Source: PRO6 sp035565775 (lineage in GTDB: Bacteria; Pseudomonadota; Alphaproteobacteria; Rhizobiales; Xanthobacteraceae). From it: a stretch of DNA of 64,000 bases. The stretch covers positions 496,001-560,000 of the forward strand of contig DATMRW010000021.1 in NCBI GenBank assembly GCA_035565775.1, written 5' to 3'. Shown here piece after piece: positions 44,684-52,914 of the stretch. A program made the translations under genes and the position numbers. Each line of letters begins with the position of its first letter. The first letter of the stretch is position 1. A model generated the notes under the pieces. That model saw only the letters and a program-made list of their open reading frames with translations. It was not told the DNA's origin and did no database searches.

Positions 44684-45898
44684 TCACGAGAACGCCTGAA
44701 TGCCGGTGATGGCACGGCCGAGAATGAGGGCGTGCACGTCGTGCGTTCCCTCATAGGTATTGACGGTCTCGAGGTTCTGCGAATGGCGCATGACGTGGAA
44801 TTCGCTGGAAATGCCGTTGCCGCCGTGCATGTCGCGGGCCTGCCGGGCGATGTCGAGCGCCTTGCCGCAGTTGTTGCGCTTGACGATCGAGATCATCTCC
44901 GGCGCCATCTTGCCGGCATCCATCAGGCGGCCGACCTGCAGCGAGCCCTGCAGGCCAAGCGCGATTTCGGTCTGCATGTCGGCGAGCTTCTTCTGCACGA
45001 GTTGCGTCGCCGCGAGCGGGCGGTTGAACTGCTTGCGGTCCAGCGTGTACTGCCGCGCGCGGTGGAAGCAATCTTCCGCCGCGCCCATCGCGCCCCAGGA
45101 AATGCCGTAGCGGGCGCGGTTGAGGCAGCCGAACGGCCCCTTCAGGCCGGAGACGTTCGGCAGCAGCGCGCTTTCCGGCACCACGACGTCTTCCATCACC
45201 ACCTCGCCGGTGATCGAGGCGCGCAGTGACAGCTTGCCCTCAATCTTCGGCGCGGACAGGCCCTTCATGCCCTTTTCGAGGATGAAGCCGCGGATCTGAT
45301 TGTCGTGCGCGGCCGACTTCGCCCAGACCACGAACACATCGGCGATCGGCGCGTTCGAGATCCACATCTTCGTGCCGTTGAGGCGATAGCCGTCCGAGAC
45401 CTTTTCGGCGCGGGTCTTCATGCCGCCGGGGTCGGAGCCCGCATCCGGCTCGGTCAGGCCGAAGCAGCCGACCCACTCGCCGGTGGCGAGCTTCGGTAGA
45501 TATTTTTTGCGCTGGGTCTCATCGCCATAGGCATAGATCGGATACATCACCAGCGACGACTGCACGCTGTTCATCGAGCGGTAGCCGGAGTCCACGCGCT
45601 CGATCTCGCGCGCGACGAGGCCGTAGGCGACATAGCTGGCATTGGCGCAGCCGTATTCTTCCGGGATGGTGACGCCGATCAGGCCGAGCTCGCCCATCTC
45701 GTTGAAGATCTCGCGATCCGACCGCTCCTGCAGATAGGCCTGCGTGACGCGCGGCAGCAGCTTCTCCTGCGCATAGGCCCGCGCGGTATCGCGGATCATG
45801 CGCTCGTCTTCGGTGAGTTGCTCGTCGAGCAGAAAGGGATCTTCCCAGTTGAAGCGGGCCGGCGCCGAGTGTTCTTTGGCTTTGGCGAGCGTACTCAT
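44684..45898 (-). CDS. gcdH: Glutaryl-CoA dehydrogenase
   Basis: A 404-residue acyl-CoA dehydrogenase with the signatures specific to glutaryl-CoA dehydrogenase. The carboxylate-binding Arg lies in VDSGYRSMNSVQSSLVMYPI, and the catalytic Glu lies in TYEGTHDVHALILGRAITG. The general motifs FGLTEPDAGSDPGGMKT and KMWISNAP are present. It oxidatively decarboxylates glutaryl-CoA to crotonyl-CoA in Lys/Trp and aromatic degradation. The start at 45898 with AAGGGA upstream was preferred over a longer frame of no similarity. It is 92 bases downstream of ribB on the same strand. Confidence 0.95.
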   Translation of the reverse strand: MSTLAKAKEHSAPARFNWEDPFLLDEQLTEDERMIRDTARAYAQEKLLPRVTQAYLQERSDREIFNEMGELGLIGVTIPEEYGCANASYVAYGLVAREIERVDSGYRSMNSVQSSLVMYPIYAYGDETQRKKYLPKLATGEWVGCFGLTEPDAGSDPGGMKTRAEKVSDGYRLNGTKMWISNAPIADVFVVWAKSAAHDNQIRGFILEKGMKGLSAPKIEGKLSLRASITGEVVMEDVVVPESALLPNVSGLKGPFGCLNRARYGISWGAMGAAEDCFHRARQYTLDRKQFNRPLAATQLVQKKLADMQTEIALGLQGSLQVGRLMDAGKMAPEMISIVKRNNCGKALDIARQARDMHGGNGISSEFHVMRHSQNLETVNTYEGTHDVHALILGRAITGIQAFS

Positions 45899-45990
45899 GC
45901 GAAAATCCCTTTCGTATTTTTTTGTATCACGGCCCTTGCCGCGCCAGCCTGCGAGGCTAGTGCGCGGCAATTCACTCTTCAAGCGGCCTC

Positions 45991-47067
45991 TTACTCGTCG
46001 AAATGAACGGTGTTGATGATCTCGATGCCGTAGCCCGACAAGCCCTTGTAGTCGTGCACCGACGAGGACAGGTTGCGGATCGAGCTCACGCCGAGATCGC
46101 GCAGGATCTGCGCGCCGACGCCGATTTCGCGCCATTGCCGGTTACGGTCCGACTCCGACGTTTCCGGCACGCCGATCGGCTCGACCGGCACGCCCGCCGC
46201 GCCGTCGCGCAGATAGACCAGCACGCCGCGGCCTTCCTTGCGGAACTGCTCAAGCGCCGCATGAACCCGGACATGGCCGAGAAACACATCCTTGGCGAGG
46301 TTCGGCTTGTGGAAGCGGGTGAGGACGTCGCGCCCGTCGCCGATGCTGCCGTACACGAAGGCAACGTGATAGATCGGGTCGAACGGCGAGCGATAGGCAA
46401 AGCCCTGCAGCGGGCCGATCGGGCTTTCAGTGGTGAAGCTCGACACTCGCTCGATCAGCTTCTCGCGCGCCTGGCGATAGGCGATCATGTCGGCGATGGT
46501 GACATGCTTGAGATTATGCTGGGCGGCAAAGCGCGTCACCTGCTCACCCTTCATCACCGTGCCGTCGTCATTCATCAGTTCGCTGATGACGCCGACCGGC
46601 GGCAAACCCGCCAGACGGCAGAGGTCGACCGCCGCCTCGGTATGACCCGAGCGCAGCAGCACGCCGCCGTCGCGGGCGATCAGCGGGAAGATGTGGCCGG
46701 GCCGGGTGAAATCACCGGCGCCGACATTGGGATTGGCCAGCGCGCGGCAGCAAGCGGTCCGCTCTTCGGCGGAAATGCCGGTGGTGCCGCCGGGCTTGTA
46801 GTCGATCGAGACCGTAAAGGCCGTGGTGTGGGCGGAATCGTTGTGCGCCACCATCGGATCCAGCCTCAGACGCCGCGCGTCCTCGACCGTGATCGGGGCG
46901 CAGACGATGCCCGACGTGTGGCGGATGATGAACGCCATCTTTTCCGGAGTGCAGAGCGACGCGGCGACGATGAGATCGCCTTCACCCTCGCGATCGTCGT
47001 CATCCGTCACCACAACCATTTCGCCGTTGGCGAACGCCTCGATTACCTCAGGAATAGGATGGGCCAT
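45991..47067 (-). CDS. ribB: 3,4-dihydroxy-2-butanone 4-phosphate synthase with degenerate GTP cyclohydrolase II-like half
   Basis: A 358-residue protein. Residues 1-205 are RibB: GEMVVVTDDDDREGEGDLIVAA, APITVEDARRL, DFTRPGHIFPL, RSGHTEAAVDLCRLAGL and VISELMNDDGTVM, all catalytic motifs intact. Residues 210-355 have the RibA fold (EQFRKEGRGVLVYLR), but none of the three zinc cysteines. The segment where RibA has its Cys cluster reads KPNLAKDVFLGHV. It therefore makes the four-carbon riboflavin precursor from ribulose 5-phosphate but cannot hydrolyse GTP. RibB proteins with dead RibA-like halves are known in proteobacteria. A separate RibA must exist elsewhere. Confidence 0.94.
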   Translation of the reverse strand: MAHPIPEVIEAFANGEMVVVTDDDDREGEGDLIVAASLCTPEKMAFIIRHTSGIVCAPITVEDARRLRLDPMVAHNDSAHTTAFTVSIDYKPGGTTGISAEERTACCRALANPNVGAGDFTRPGHIFPLIARDGGVLLRSGHTEAAVDLCRLAGLPPVGVISELMNDDGTVMKGEQVTRFAAQHNLKHVTIADMIAYRQAREKLIERVSSFTTESPIGPLQGFAYRSPFDPIYHVAFVYGSIGDGRDVLTRFHKPNLAKDVFLGHVRVHAALEQFRKEGRGVLVYLRDGAAGVPVEPIGVPETSESDRNRQWREIGVGAQILRDLGVSSIRNLSSSVHDYKGLSGYGIEIINTVHFDE

Positions 47068-47308
47068 GCACGCTCACTCTGAAAACCTAACGGAAAAACA
47101 GCTTCCCTGGATGTATCCACGAAAGCCCACGCTTTCTATGGCGCAGGGCGACCGATGACGCAACCATTCCGAAGAGGCCCCGCCGGCCCTCGGTTTTCGC
47201 CTTGCGAAACAGGAAACCGCCCATGCGGCGGCGCCAATGGACAGGGGCTGCGCGCGCAGCTACTTTCACGCGAACTTCCGGATATCTGGGCCGGGAGCGG
47301 AGATTGGA

Positions 47309-48523
47309 ATGATTGACGTGACAGTGGGCGACAACAACGCCCGCGAGCGCAGTGGTTTGCGCACTCTTATCCTCATTTCGGCAGCGCATTGGGTCAGCCA
47401 CTACTATATTCTGGTGCTGCCGATGCTGTTTCCGTTTCTCAAAACCACGCTCGGCGTCGGTTATATCGAGCTCGGCTTCTCCCTCACGGTTTTTGCGGTC
47501 GTCACCGGCCTGACCCAGGCGCCGGTCGGCTATCTCGTCGATCGGGTCGGCGCCCGGAAAATCCTCATCGCCGGCCTTTGCCTCGGCGGTTTCTCGCTGA
47601 TCCTGCTCGGCCTAACCCTGAACTACACCTGGCTGCTGGTCTGCGCCGTGCTGCTCGGCATCGGCAACAGCGTTTATCACCCCTCCGACTATGCCCTGCT
47701 CGCCGCCAATATGGACGAGGGCCGCATGGGCCGGGCGTTCTCGGTGCACACCTTCGCCGGCTATCTCGGCGCGGCGGTGGCCCCGGCGATCGTCGGCGCG
47801 CTGGTTGCGACCGTCGGCGGCATCGGCGCGCTGATGGTATCCGGCGTGATCGGCCTCGCCGTCGGCCTGGTGCTCCTCGTCCTGCCGGTGCCGGAGGCCA
47901 GCGCCGCCCACCACGCCCAGCCGGACGGCTCCGCGGCCAAGGTCAACATCGTTACCCCGATGGTGATTGTGCTGACGGTATTCTTCACCCTGCTTGGCCT
48001 GTCCACCAGCGGCATCAGCTCGTTCGGCGTCGTCGCGCTGATGAGCGGTTACAACGAGCCGTTCGCGATCGCCAACCTGGCGCTGACCGCGTTTCTCGGC
48101 GCGGCCGCGGTCGGCGTTCTCGCCGGCGGGTTCCTCGCCGACCGCACCAGCCGCCACGAGCAGGTCGCGGCGGTTTTCTTCGCCATCAACGCGCTGATCG
48201 TCGCCGCCGTCGCAGTCACCTCGCCCGGCCCCGTGGTCATGGTCGTGGCATTGACGGTGGCGGGCTTTCTCAGCGGCGTGATCGCGCCGTCGCGTGATAT
48301 GATGGTGCGTAATGCCGCTCCTCCGGGCGCGGCGGGCCGGGTGTTCGGCATCGTCTCGACCGGCTTCAATATCGGCGGCATCATTAGCCCGCTGCTGTTC
48401 GGCTGGCTGATGGACCACTCAATGCCGCGCTGGGTGTTCGGCGGCTCGGCCGTTTTCATGCTGCTCACCGTGCTGCTCACGGTCGCCACCGATCGGCGCG
48501 GCGCCAAGGCGGCCGGCAGCTAG
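47309..48523 (+). CDS. MFS transporter, fosmidomycin-resistance (Fsr)-like
   Basis: A 404-residue transporter with 12 hydrophobic segments. The N-terminal SAAHWVSHYYILVLPMLFPFLK and GIGNSVYHPSDYALLA resemble the Fsr branch of the major facilitator family. Loop 2-3 is GYLVDRVGARKIL. GGAG-containing sequence precedes the ATG at 47309. The longer frame upstream has no RBS. The natural substrate is unknown. It is divergent from ribB with 241 bases between them. Confidence 0.88.
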   Translation: MIDVTVGDNNARERSGLRTLILISAAHWVSHYYILVLPMLFPFLKTTLGVGYIELGFSLTVFAVVTGLTQAPVGYLVDRVGARKILIAGLCLGGFSLILLGLTLNYTWLLVCAVLLGIGNSVYHPSDYALLAANMDEGRMGRAFSVHTFAGYLGAAVAPAIVGALVATVGGIGALMVSGVIGLAVGLVLLVLPVPEASAAHHAQPDGSAAKVNIVTPMVIVLTVFFTLLGLSTSGISSFGVVALMSGYNEPFAIANLALTAFLGAAAVGVLAGGFLADRTSRHEQVAAVFFAINALIVAAVAVTSPGPVVMVVALTVAGFLSGVIAPSRDMMVRNAAPPGAAGRVFGIVSTGFNIGGIISPLLFGWLMDHSMPRWVFGGSAVFMLLTVLLTVATDRRGAKAAGS

Positions 48524-48713
48524 CGGCCTTTGGCGGGGCGAAGGAATCGCATGGTGCGTTTGAGCAAAGCCGATCCGGGATGAATGGCAGTGGCCGCAAC
48601 AATGCTTGATCGCAAGGTCGAACCGCGAATTAATAGGGGCCGCGTGACGGGCTGCGTCACCATCGCTGCTGCGGCGCGCGACGCTGCACCCACCGCAAGA
48701 TAGTGCCGACGAA

Positions 48714-50018
48714 ATGCCTGTCACCGACCTCGCAACGCGCACCTACGACCACGGCTGGCGGCTCGACCCCATCGTCCGCAGCCTGCTCGACACCGACTTC
48801 TACAAGCTGTTGATGCTGCAGATGATCCACACGCTCTACCCGGGCGTGCAGGCGACCTTCTCGGTGATCAATCGCAGCAAGCACATCCGCCTCGCCGACG
48901 TTATCGAGGAAAGCGAGCTGCGCGCCCAACTCGACCATGCCCGCACCCTGCGCTTCACCAAGAAGGAACTGATCTGGCTGTCGGGTAACACGTTCTACGG
49001 CAAGACCCAGATGTTCTCGCCGGAATTCATGGCCTGGCTCGCCGAGTTCCGCCTGCCGGAATACGAGCTGCGCAAGGTCGACGGCCAATATGAGCTGCAC
49101 TTCCGCGGCCCCTGGACCCACACGACGATGTGGGAAATCCCGGCGCTCGCCATCGTCAATGAGCTGCGTTCACGCGCCGTGATGATCGGCCTCGGCCGCT
49201 TTGCGCTCGACGTGCTCTATGCCCGCGCCAAGGCCAAGCTGTGGACCAAGGTCGAGCGGCTGCGGACCATCGAGGGCCTCGCCATCTCCGATTTCGGCAC
49301 CCGCCGCCGCCACGGCTTTCTGTGGCAGCGCTGGTGCGTCGAGGCGCTCAAGGAAGGCCTCGGCAGTTCCTTCACCGGCACCTCGAACGTCTTGCTCGCG
49401 ATGGACAACGACCTCGAAGCCATCGGCACCAATGCGCACGAGCTGCCGATGGTGCTGGCGGCGCTGGCCGACACCGACGAGGAGCTGCGCCGTGCGCCCT
49501 ATCAAGTGCTCGACGACTGGCGCCACACCTATGCCGGCAACCTCCTGATCGCCCTGCCGGATGCCTTCGGCACTAAGGCCTTCCTCAAGAACGCCCCGGA
49601 TTGGGTCGCCGACTGGACCGGCTTCCGCCCGGACAGCGCGCCGCCGATCGAGGGCGGCGAGGAAATCATCGACTGGTGGAAGGCAAAGGGCCGCGATCCG
49701 TCCCGCAAGCTGCTAGTGTTCTCCGACGCCATGGATGCCGACAGCATCGAAAAGGCGTTCTTTCACTTCAAAGGGCGCGTGCGCACCAGCTTCGGCTGGG
49801 GCACCAACCTGACCAACGACTTCGTCGGCTGCTCCCCGAACGGCACCACCGACCTTGACCCGATCTCGGTGGTCTGCAAGATCACCGACGTCAACGGTCG
49901 GCCCGCGGTCAAGCTTTCGGACAATTTGGAGAAGGCCACCGGCGACCCGGAAGAGATTGCCCGCTATGTCCGGGTTTTCGGCAATGCCGGACGGCAGCGG
50001 ATGCCGGTAAGAGTGTGA
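48714..50018 (+). CDS. pncB: Nicotinate phosphoribosyltransferase
   Basis: A 434-residue enzyme of NAD salvage that joins nicotinate and PRPP to form nicotinate mononucleotide. Features include LLDTDFYKLLMLQMIHTLYPG, the active-site region SDFGTRRRHGFLWQRW, GTSNVLLAMDNDLEAIGTNAHELPM, and the phosphate-binding LLVFSDAMDADSIEKAF with FGWGTNLTNDF. Length and motifs match bacterial PncB. It is followed by a hairpin at 50040-50076. Confidence 0.97.
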   Translation: MPVTDLATRTYDHGWRLDPIVRSLLDTDFYKLLMLQMIHTLYPGVQATFSVINRSKHIRLADVIEESELRAQLDHARTLRFTKKELIWLSGNTFYGKTQMFSPEFMAWLAEFRLPEYELRKVDGQYELHFRGPWTHTTMWEIPALAIVNELRSRAVMIGLGRFALDVLYARAKAKLWTKVERLRTIEGLAISDFGTRRRHGFLWQRWCVEALKEGLGSSFTGTSNVLLAMDNDLEAIGTNAHELPMVLAALADTDEELRRAPYQVLDDWRHTYAGNLLIALPDAFGTKAFLKNAPDWVADWTGFRPDSAPPIEGGEEIIDWWKAKGRDPSRKLLVFSDAMDADSIEKAFFHFKGRVRTSFGWGTNLTNDFVGCSPNGTTDLDPISVVCKITDVNGRPAVKLSDNLEKATGDPEEIARYVRVFGNAGRQRMPVRV

Positions 50019-50039
50019 AGCGGCCGGACAACCTCAATT

Positions 50040-50076
50040 CCAAGTTGTTACTGCGACATTTTGTCAGTAACCTTGG
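50040..50076. repeat. Bulged 12-bp stem-loop between pncB and the ATP-grasp gene
   Basis: CCAAG-TT-GTTACTG (50040-50053) pairs with CAGTAAC-CTTGG (50065-50076), with a 2-base bulge and an 11-base loop. It starts 22 bases after pncB and ends 41 bases before the next gene. There is no T-run, so it may be an operator, an attenuator-like element or a processed 3' end. Confidence 0.55.
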
Positions 50077-50117
50077 GCGTTATTCAGTCGCACAATTGTT
50101 CACATAGCCGGTGACTT

Positions 50118-51290
50118 TTGGAAAATTCTGGTGTCGTTCTCCTCGGCGGAGCCCATGGATCCTTAGCCGTTGCCCGCAGTCTGGGCGCCCAGGGAATTCC
50201 GGTCAGCTATATCACCCACGATTCTCCCCTGCCCGGCTGGTCGAAATTCGTCAACGAGACGATCTCCTGGCCCGGCCCCGACCATCGCGACGCAATCGCG
50301 TTCCTGCTCAACGCCGCCGAAAAACATCGCCTCGCAGGGCACCTGCTGATACCCGCTGCGGACCCGGAAGTCCGGCTGGTTTCGGAAAACGTCGAGGCGC
50401 TGTCCCGTTTCTACAAAATCATGCTGCCGCCGTGGGACCGGCTCAAATGGGTGTGCGACAAGCCGCTGATGTATCGGCGGGCCACCGAGCTCAACCTCTC
50501 GATTCCCCGGACCTACGAGATCGAGTCCGGCGAACAGGCAAAAGCGCTGGATCTCGTCTACCCCGTCATCCTCAAGCCGAACATGGGCGGCGGCCCGAGC
50601 CATATCGCCAAGGCGAAGGTGATACGGGCGGATGATCACGACGCCTTCCTCGCCGCCTATCTCGAGGCGGCAAGAGAGATCGGCGCCGGCAACGTCATCG
50701 TGCAGGAACAGATCCCCGGCGGCGGCGAAAGCCAGTTTTCCTATGCGGCGCTCTGGCACGACGGCCGCCCCGTCGCCGACTTCACCGCGCGGCGCACGCG
50801 GCAATATCCGGTCGATTTCGGCTATACGAGCACCTTCGTCGAAGTTGTCGACGAACCGGAACTGATCAAGACATCGCGCACGCTCCTCACCTCGATCCAG
50901 CACACGGGGCTGGTGGAGATCGAGTTCAAGCGCGACCGCCGCAGCAACACCTTCAAGCTCCTCGACGTCAATCCGCGGCCATGGTCATGGTTCGGCCTCT
51001 GCGCGGCAGCGGGCCTCGATCTCGGCGCGATGATGTTCGCGCTGTATGACGGGCGAAAGGTGACCGAGGCTTCCGCGCGCACCGGCGCGGCCTGGATGTA
51101 TCTGGCGCGGGATGCGGTTGCGGCGGCGACCCTCGTCAAGCGCGGCCAGATCGGGCTTTCGGATTATTTTCGTTCCTTCGCATCGGTGCGCGCCTGGGCG
51201 ACCTATTCGCACGCCGATCCGCGCCCGGGCTTCATCGATCTGCCCCTCACCGCATGGCGCGTCCTGACCAAGCGGATTTTGCGCGGCTGA
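50118..51290 (+). CDS. ATP-grasp carboxylate-amine ligase-like protein
   Basis: A 390-residue ATP-grasp protein. The N-terminal preATP-grasp Rossmann part begins GVVLLGGAHGSLAVARSLGAQG. The ATP-binding domain has YPVILKPNMGGGPSH, VIVQEQIPGGGESQFSYAAL, VEIEFKRD and the metal-binding LLDVNPRPWSWFGL. The family ligates a carboxylate to an amine through an acyl phosphate. Orphan members of this subtype sit in polysaccharide or peptide clusters, but none is visible here. TTG at 50118 is the only in-frame start before the conserved part and has no strong RBS. Confidence 0.85.
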   Translation: MENSGVVLLGGAHGSLAVARSLGAQGIPVSYITHDSPLPGWSKFVNETISWPGPDHRDAIAFLLNAAEKHRLAGHLLIPAADPEVRLVSENVEALSRFYKIMLPPWDRLKWVCDKPLMYRRATELNLSIPRTYEIESGEQAKALDLVYPVILKPNMGGGPSHIAKAKVIRADDHDAFLAAYLEAAREIGAGNVIVQEQIPGGGESQFSYAALWHDGRPVADFTARRTRQYPVDFGYTSTFVEVVDEPELIKTSRTLLTSIQHTGLVEIEFKRDRRSNTFKLLDVNPRPWSWFGLCAAAGLDLGAMMFALYDGRKVTEASARTGAAWMYLARDAVAAATLVKRGQIGLSDYFRSFASVRAWATYSHADPRPGFIDLPLTAWRVLTKRILRG

Positions 51291-51579
51291 AGTCCCAAAC
51301 CTGCCGCCATGCCGCGGCGCGCTGGAACTCGCTGAGATCGATGGGAACATGACGCTGCATGACCCGCGCGCTGCGGCGAGCCTCGCTACGACAGGCAGCG
51401 ACTTATCGGAATGTCACACATGAAGATATTCAGCAGCAACAAGTGCGGGCCACCATTCCGGCTTCATTGCAGAAAGCCGCGGTTGCGATCACATCCAAGG
51501 ATCGCATTTCGGTGGTGGCTTGATGGGAGGCTGACCTAAGCTCGGCTCGGGAGAAACGTCAAAAGCTTAGGATTTTTAA

Positions 51580-51656
51580 TGGTCGGAGTGGCAGGATTTG
51601 AACCTGCGACCCCTGCGTCCCGAACGCAGTGCTCTACCGGGCTGAGCCACACTCCG
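51580..51656 (-). tRNA. tRNA-Pro (anticodon CGG)
   Basis: The reverse complement forms a 77-base tRNA with encoded CCA. The acceptor stem is CGGAGTG/CACTCCG, the D arm is GCTC...GAGC, the anticodon stem CTGCG/CGCAG holds the loop TTCGGGA with anticodon CGG, and the T arm is GCAGG-TTCAAAT-CCTGC. It reads the proline codon CCG. Confidence 0.96.
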
Positions 51657-51667
51657 ACAATGGCGGG

Positions 51668-51696
51668 CTTATATCCAAGGGTTCGCCGCGCCGCAA
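51668..51696 (-). promoter_or_regulatory. Sigma-70-type promoter of tRNA-Pro
   Basis: On the minus strand TTGCGG (51691-51696) and TATAAG (51668-51673) are separated by exactly 17 bases. The expected start falls near 51661, a few bases before the mature tRNA 5' end. Confidence 0.65.
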
Positions 51697-51879
51697 GGTG
51701 TCCGAAGCATCAATTGGCACGATGATGACATTTTCCGCACAATCAATTCGCCGTTCCGCGCCGCATGCATGCCGGACTTGCGAAAAATCGCGCCATTCAG
51801 GTGTAAAAACAGCTATCCCGTCGCCTGTGAATAAAATGACGCGTCGCACGACGACTCAAATTTGTTTTTGGATGGATCA

Positions 51880-52872
51880 ATGACCCTTGGCCTGACGACT
51901 CAGGTGCTGGTTGCGGACGCTTCGGCGATCGACGCCGCAGCAGGCTGCTTCGCTGGCGGCGGGCTCGTCGCGTTCCCGACCGAAACGGTCTATGGCCTTG
52001 GCGCAGATGCGACCAATTCGCGGGCCGTTGCGCGGCTTTACGAGGCCAAGGGCCGCCCGTCATTCAACCCGCTGATCGCCCATGTCGCCGACCTTGCCGC
52101 CGCCGAGGCGATCGCAGTGCTTGATTCGCGCAGCCGGACACTGGCGGAGGCCTTTTGGCCGGGCCCGCTGACGCTGGTGCTGCCGAAATCGCAAGACTGC
52201 CCGGTTTCCGATCTCGCAACCGCCGGGCTCGACACCATCGCCGTGCGCATTCCCGCCCATCCGGTGGCGCAGGCGCTGCTGCGCGCATTCGGCAAGCCGG
52301 TGGTCGCCCCTTCGGCGAACATCTCGGGCCACGTCTCGCCAACCACCGCCGCCCATGTGCGCAGCGACCTGTCGGGGCGAATCGATATGATTCTCGACGG
52401 CGGGCCGGTCCATGTCGGCGTCGAATCAACCATCGTCAGTTGCATCGATGGTCCGCGGCTGCTGCGTCCCGGCGGCGCCGCCCGCGAGGCGATCGAACGC
52501 CTTCTCGGCGAGCCGCTGGCGCTGGTGCAAACGCCGTTCGCGGACGACGACGAGCAACCGCTCGCGCCGGGCATGCTGGCCTCGCACTATGCCCCGCGCG
52601 CCCGCGTGCGGCTCAATGCCGAGAACGTCGCGCCGGGCGAAGGGCTGCTCGCCTTCGGCCCGACGTTGCCCGAAGGGCATGAGCGGGCCGGGGCGGTGCT
52701 GAACCTGTCCGAGCGCGGCGACGTGGTCGAGGCCGCGGCCAATCTCTTCGGCAGCCTGCGCGCGCTCGACGCGAAAAACGTCACGGGGATTGCGGTGATG
52801 CCGATTCCGCAGGATGGTCTGGGCGAAGCCATCAACGATCGCCTTCGCCGCGCCGCCGCTCCCCGCCCGTAA
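51880..52872 (+). CDS. Threonylcarbamoyl-AMP synthase, Sua5 type
   Basis: A 330-residue two-domain Sua5/YrdC enzyme for the t6A37 modification of ANN-decoding tRNAs. The YrdC domain shows VAFPTETVYGLGADA, KGRPSFNPLIAHV, WPGPLTLVLPKS, VAVRIPAHPVA-type IAVRIPAHP, and VVAPSANISGHVSPTTAAHV. VGVESTIVSC and LRPGGAAREAIE follow. The extra C-terminal Sua5 domain (after LAPGMLASHYAPRA) distinguishes it from short TsaC. GGATGGA precedes the ATG at 51880. Confidence 0.95.
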   Translation: MTLGLTTQVLVADASAIDAAAGCFAGGGLVAFPTETVYGLGADATNSRAVARLYEAKGRPSFNPLIAHVADLAAAEAIAVLDSRSRTLAEAFWPGPLTLVLPKSQDCPVSDLATAGLDTIAVRIPAHPVAQALLRAFGKPVVAPSANISGHVSPTTAAHVRSDLSGRIDMILDGGPVHVGVESTIVSCIDGPRLLRPGGAAREAIERLLGEPLALVQTPFADDDEQPLAPGMLASHYAPRARVRLNAENVAPGEGLLAFGPTLPEGHERAGAVLNLSERGDVVEAAANLFGSLRALDAKNVTGIAVMPIPQDGLGEAINDRLRRAAAPRP

Positions 52873-52914
52873 CGCGCCGAAAGGCAACCACCAAAAACAA
52901 CTGGTTGACCACGC

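Noticed and set aside
47068..47308. FMN riboswitch upstream of ribB
   Set aside because: I looked for the conserved RFN core in the leader and did not see it.
21844..48523. Functional link between dxs and the Fsr-like transporter (fosmidomycin targets the MEP pathway)
   Set aside because: They are far apart, and Fsr-like sequence similarity does not establish fosmidomycin transport.
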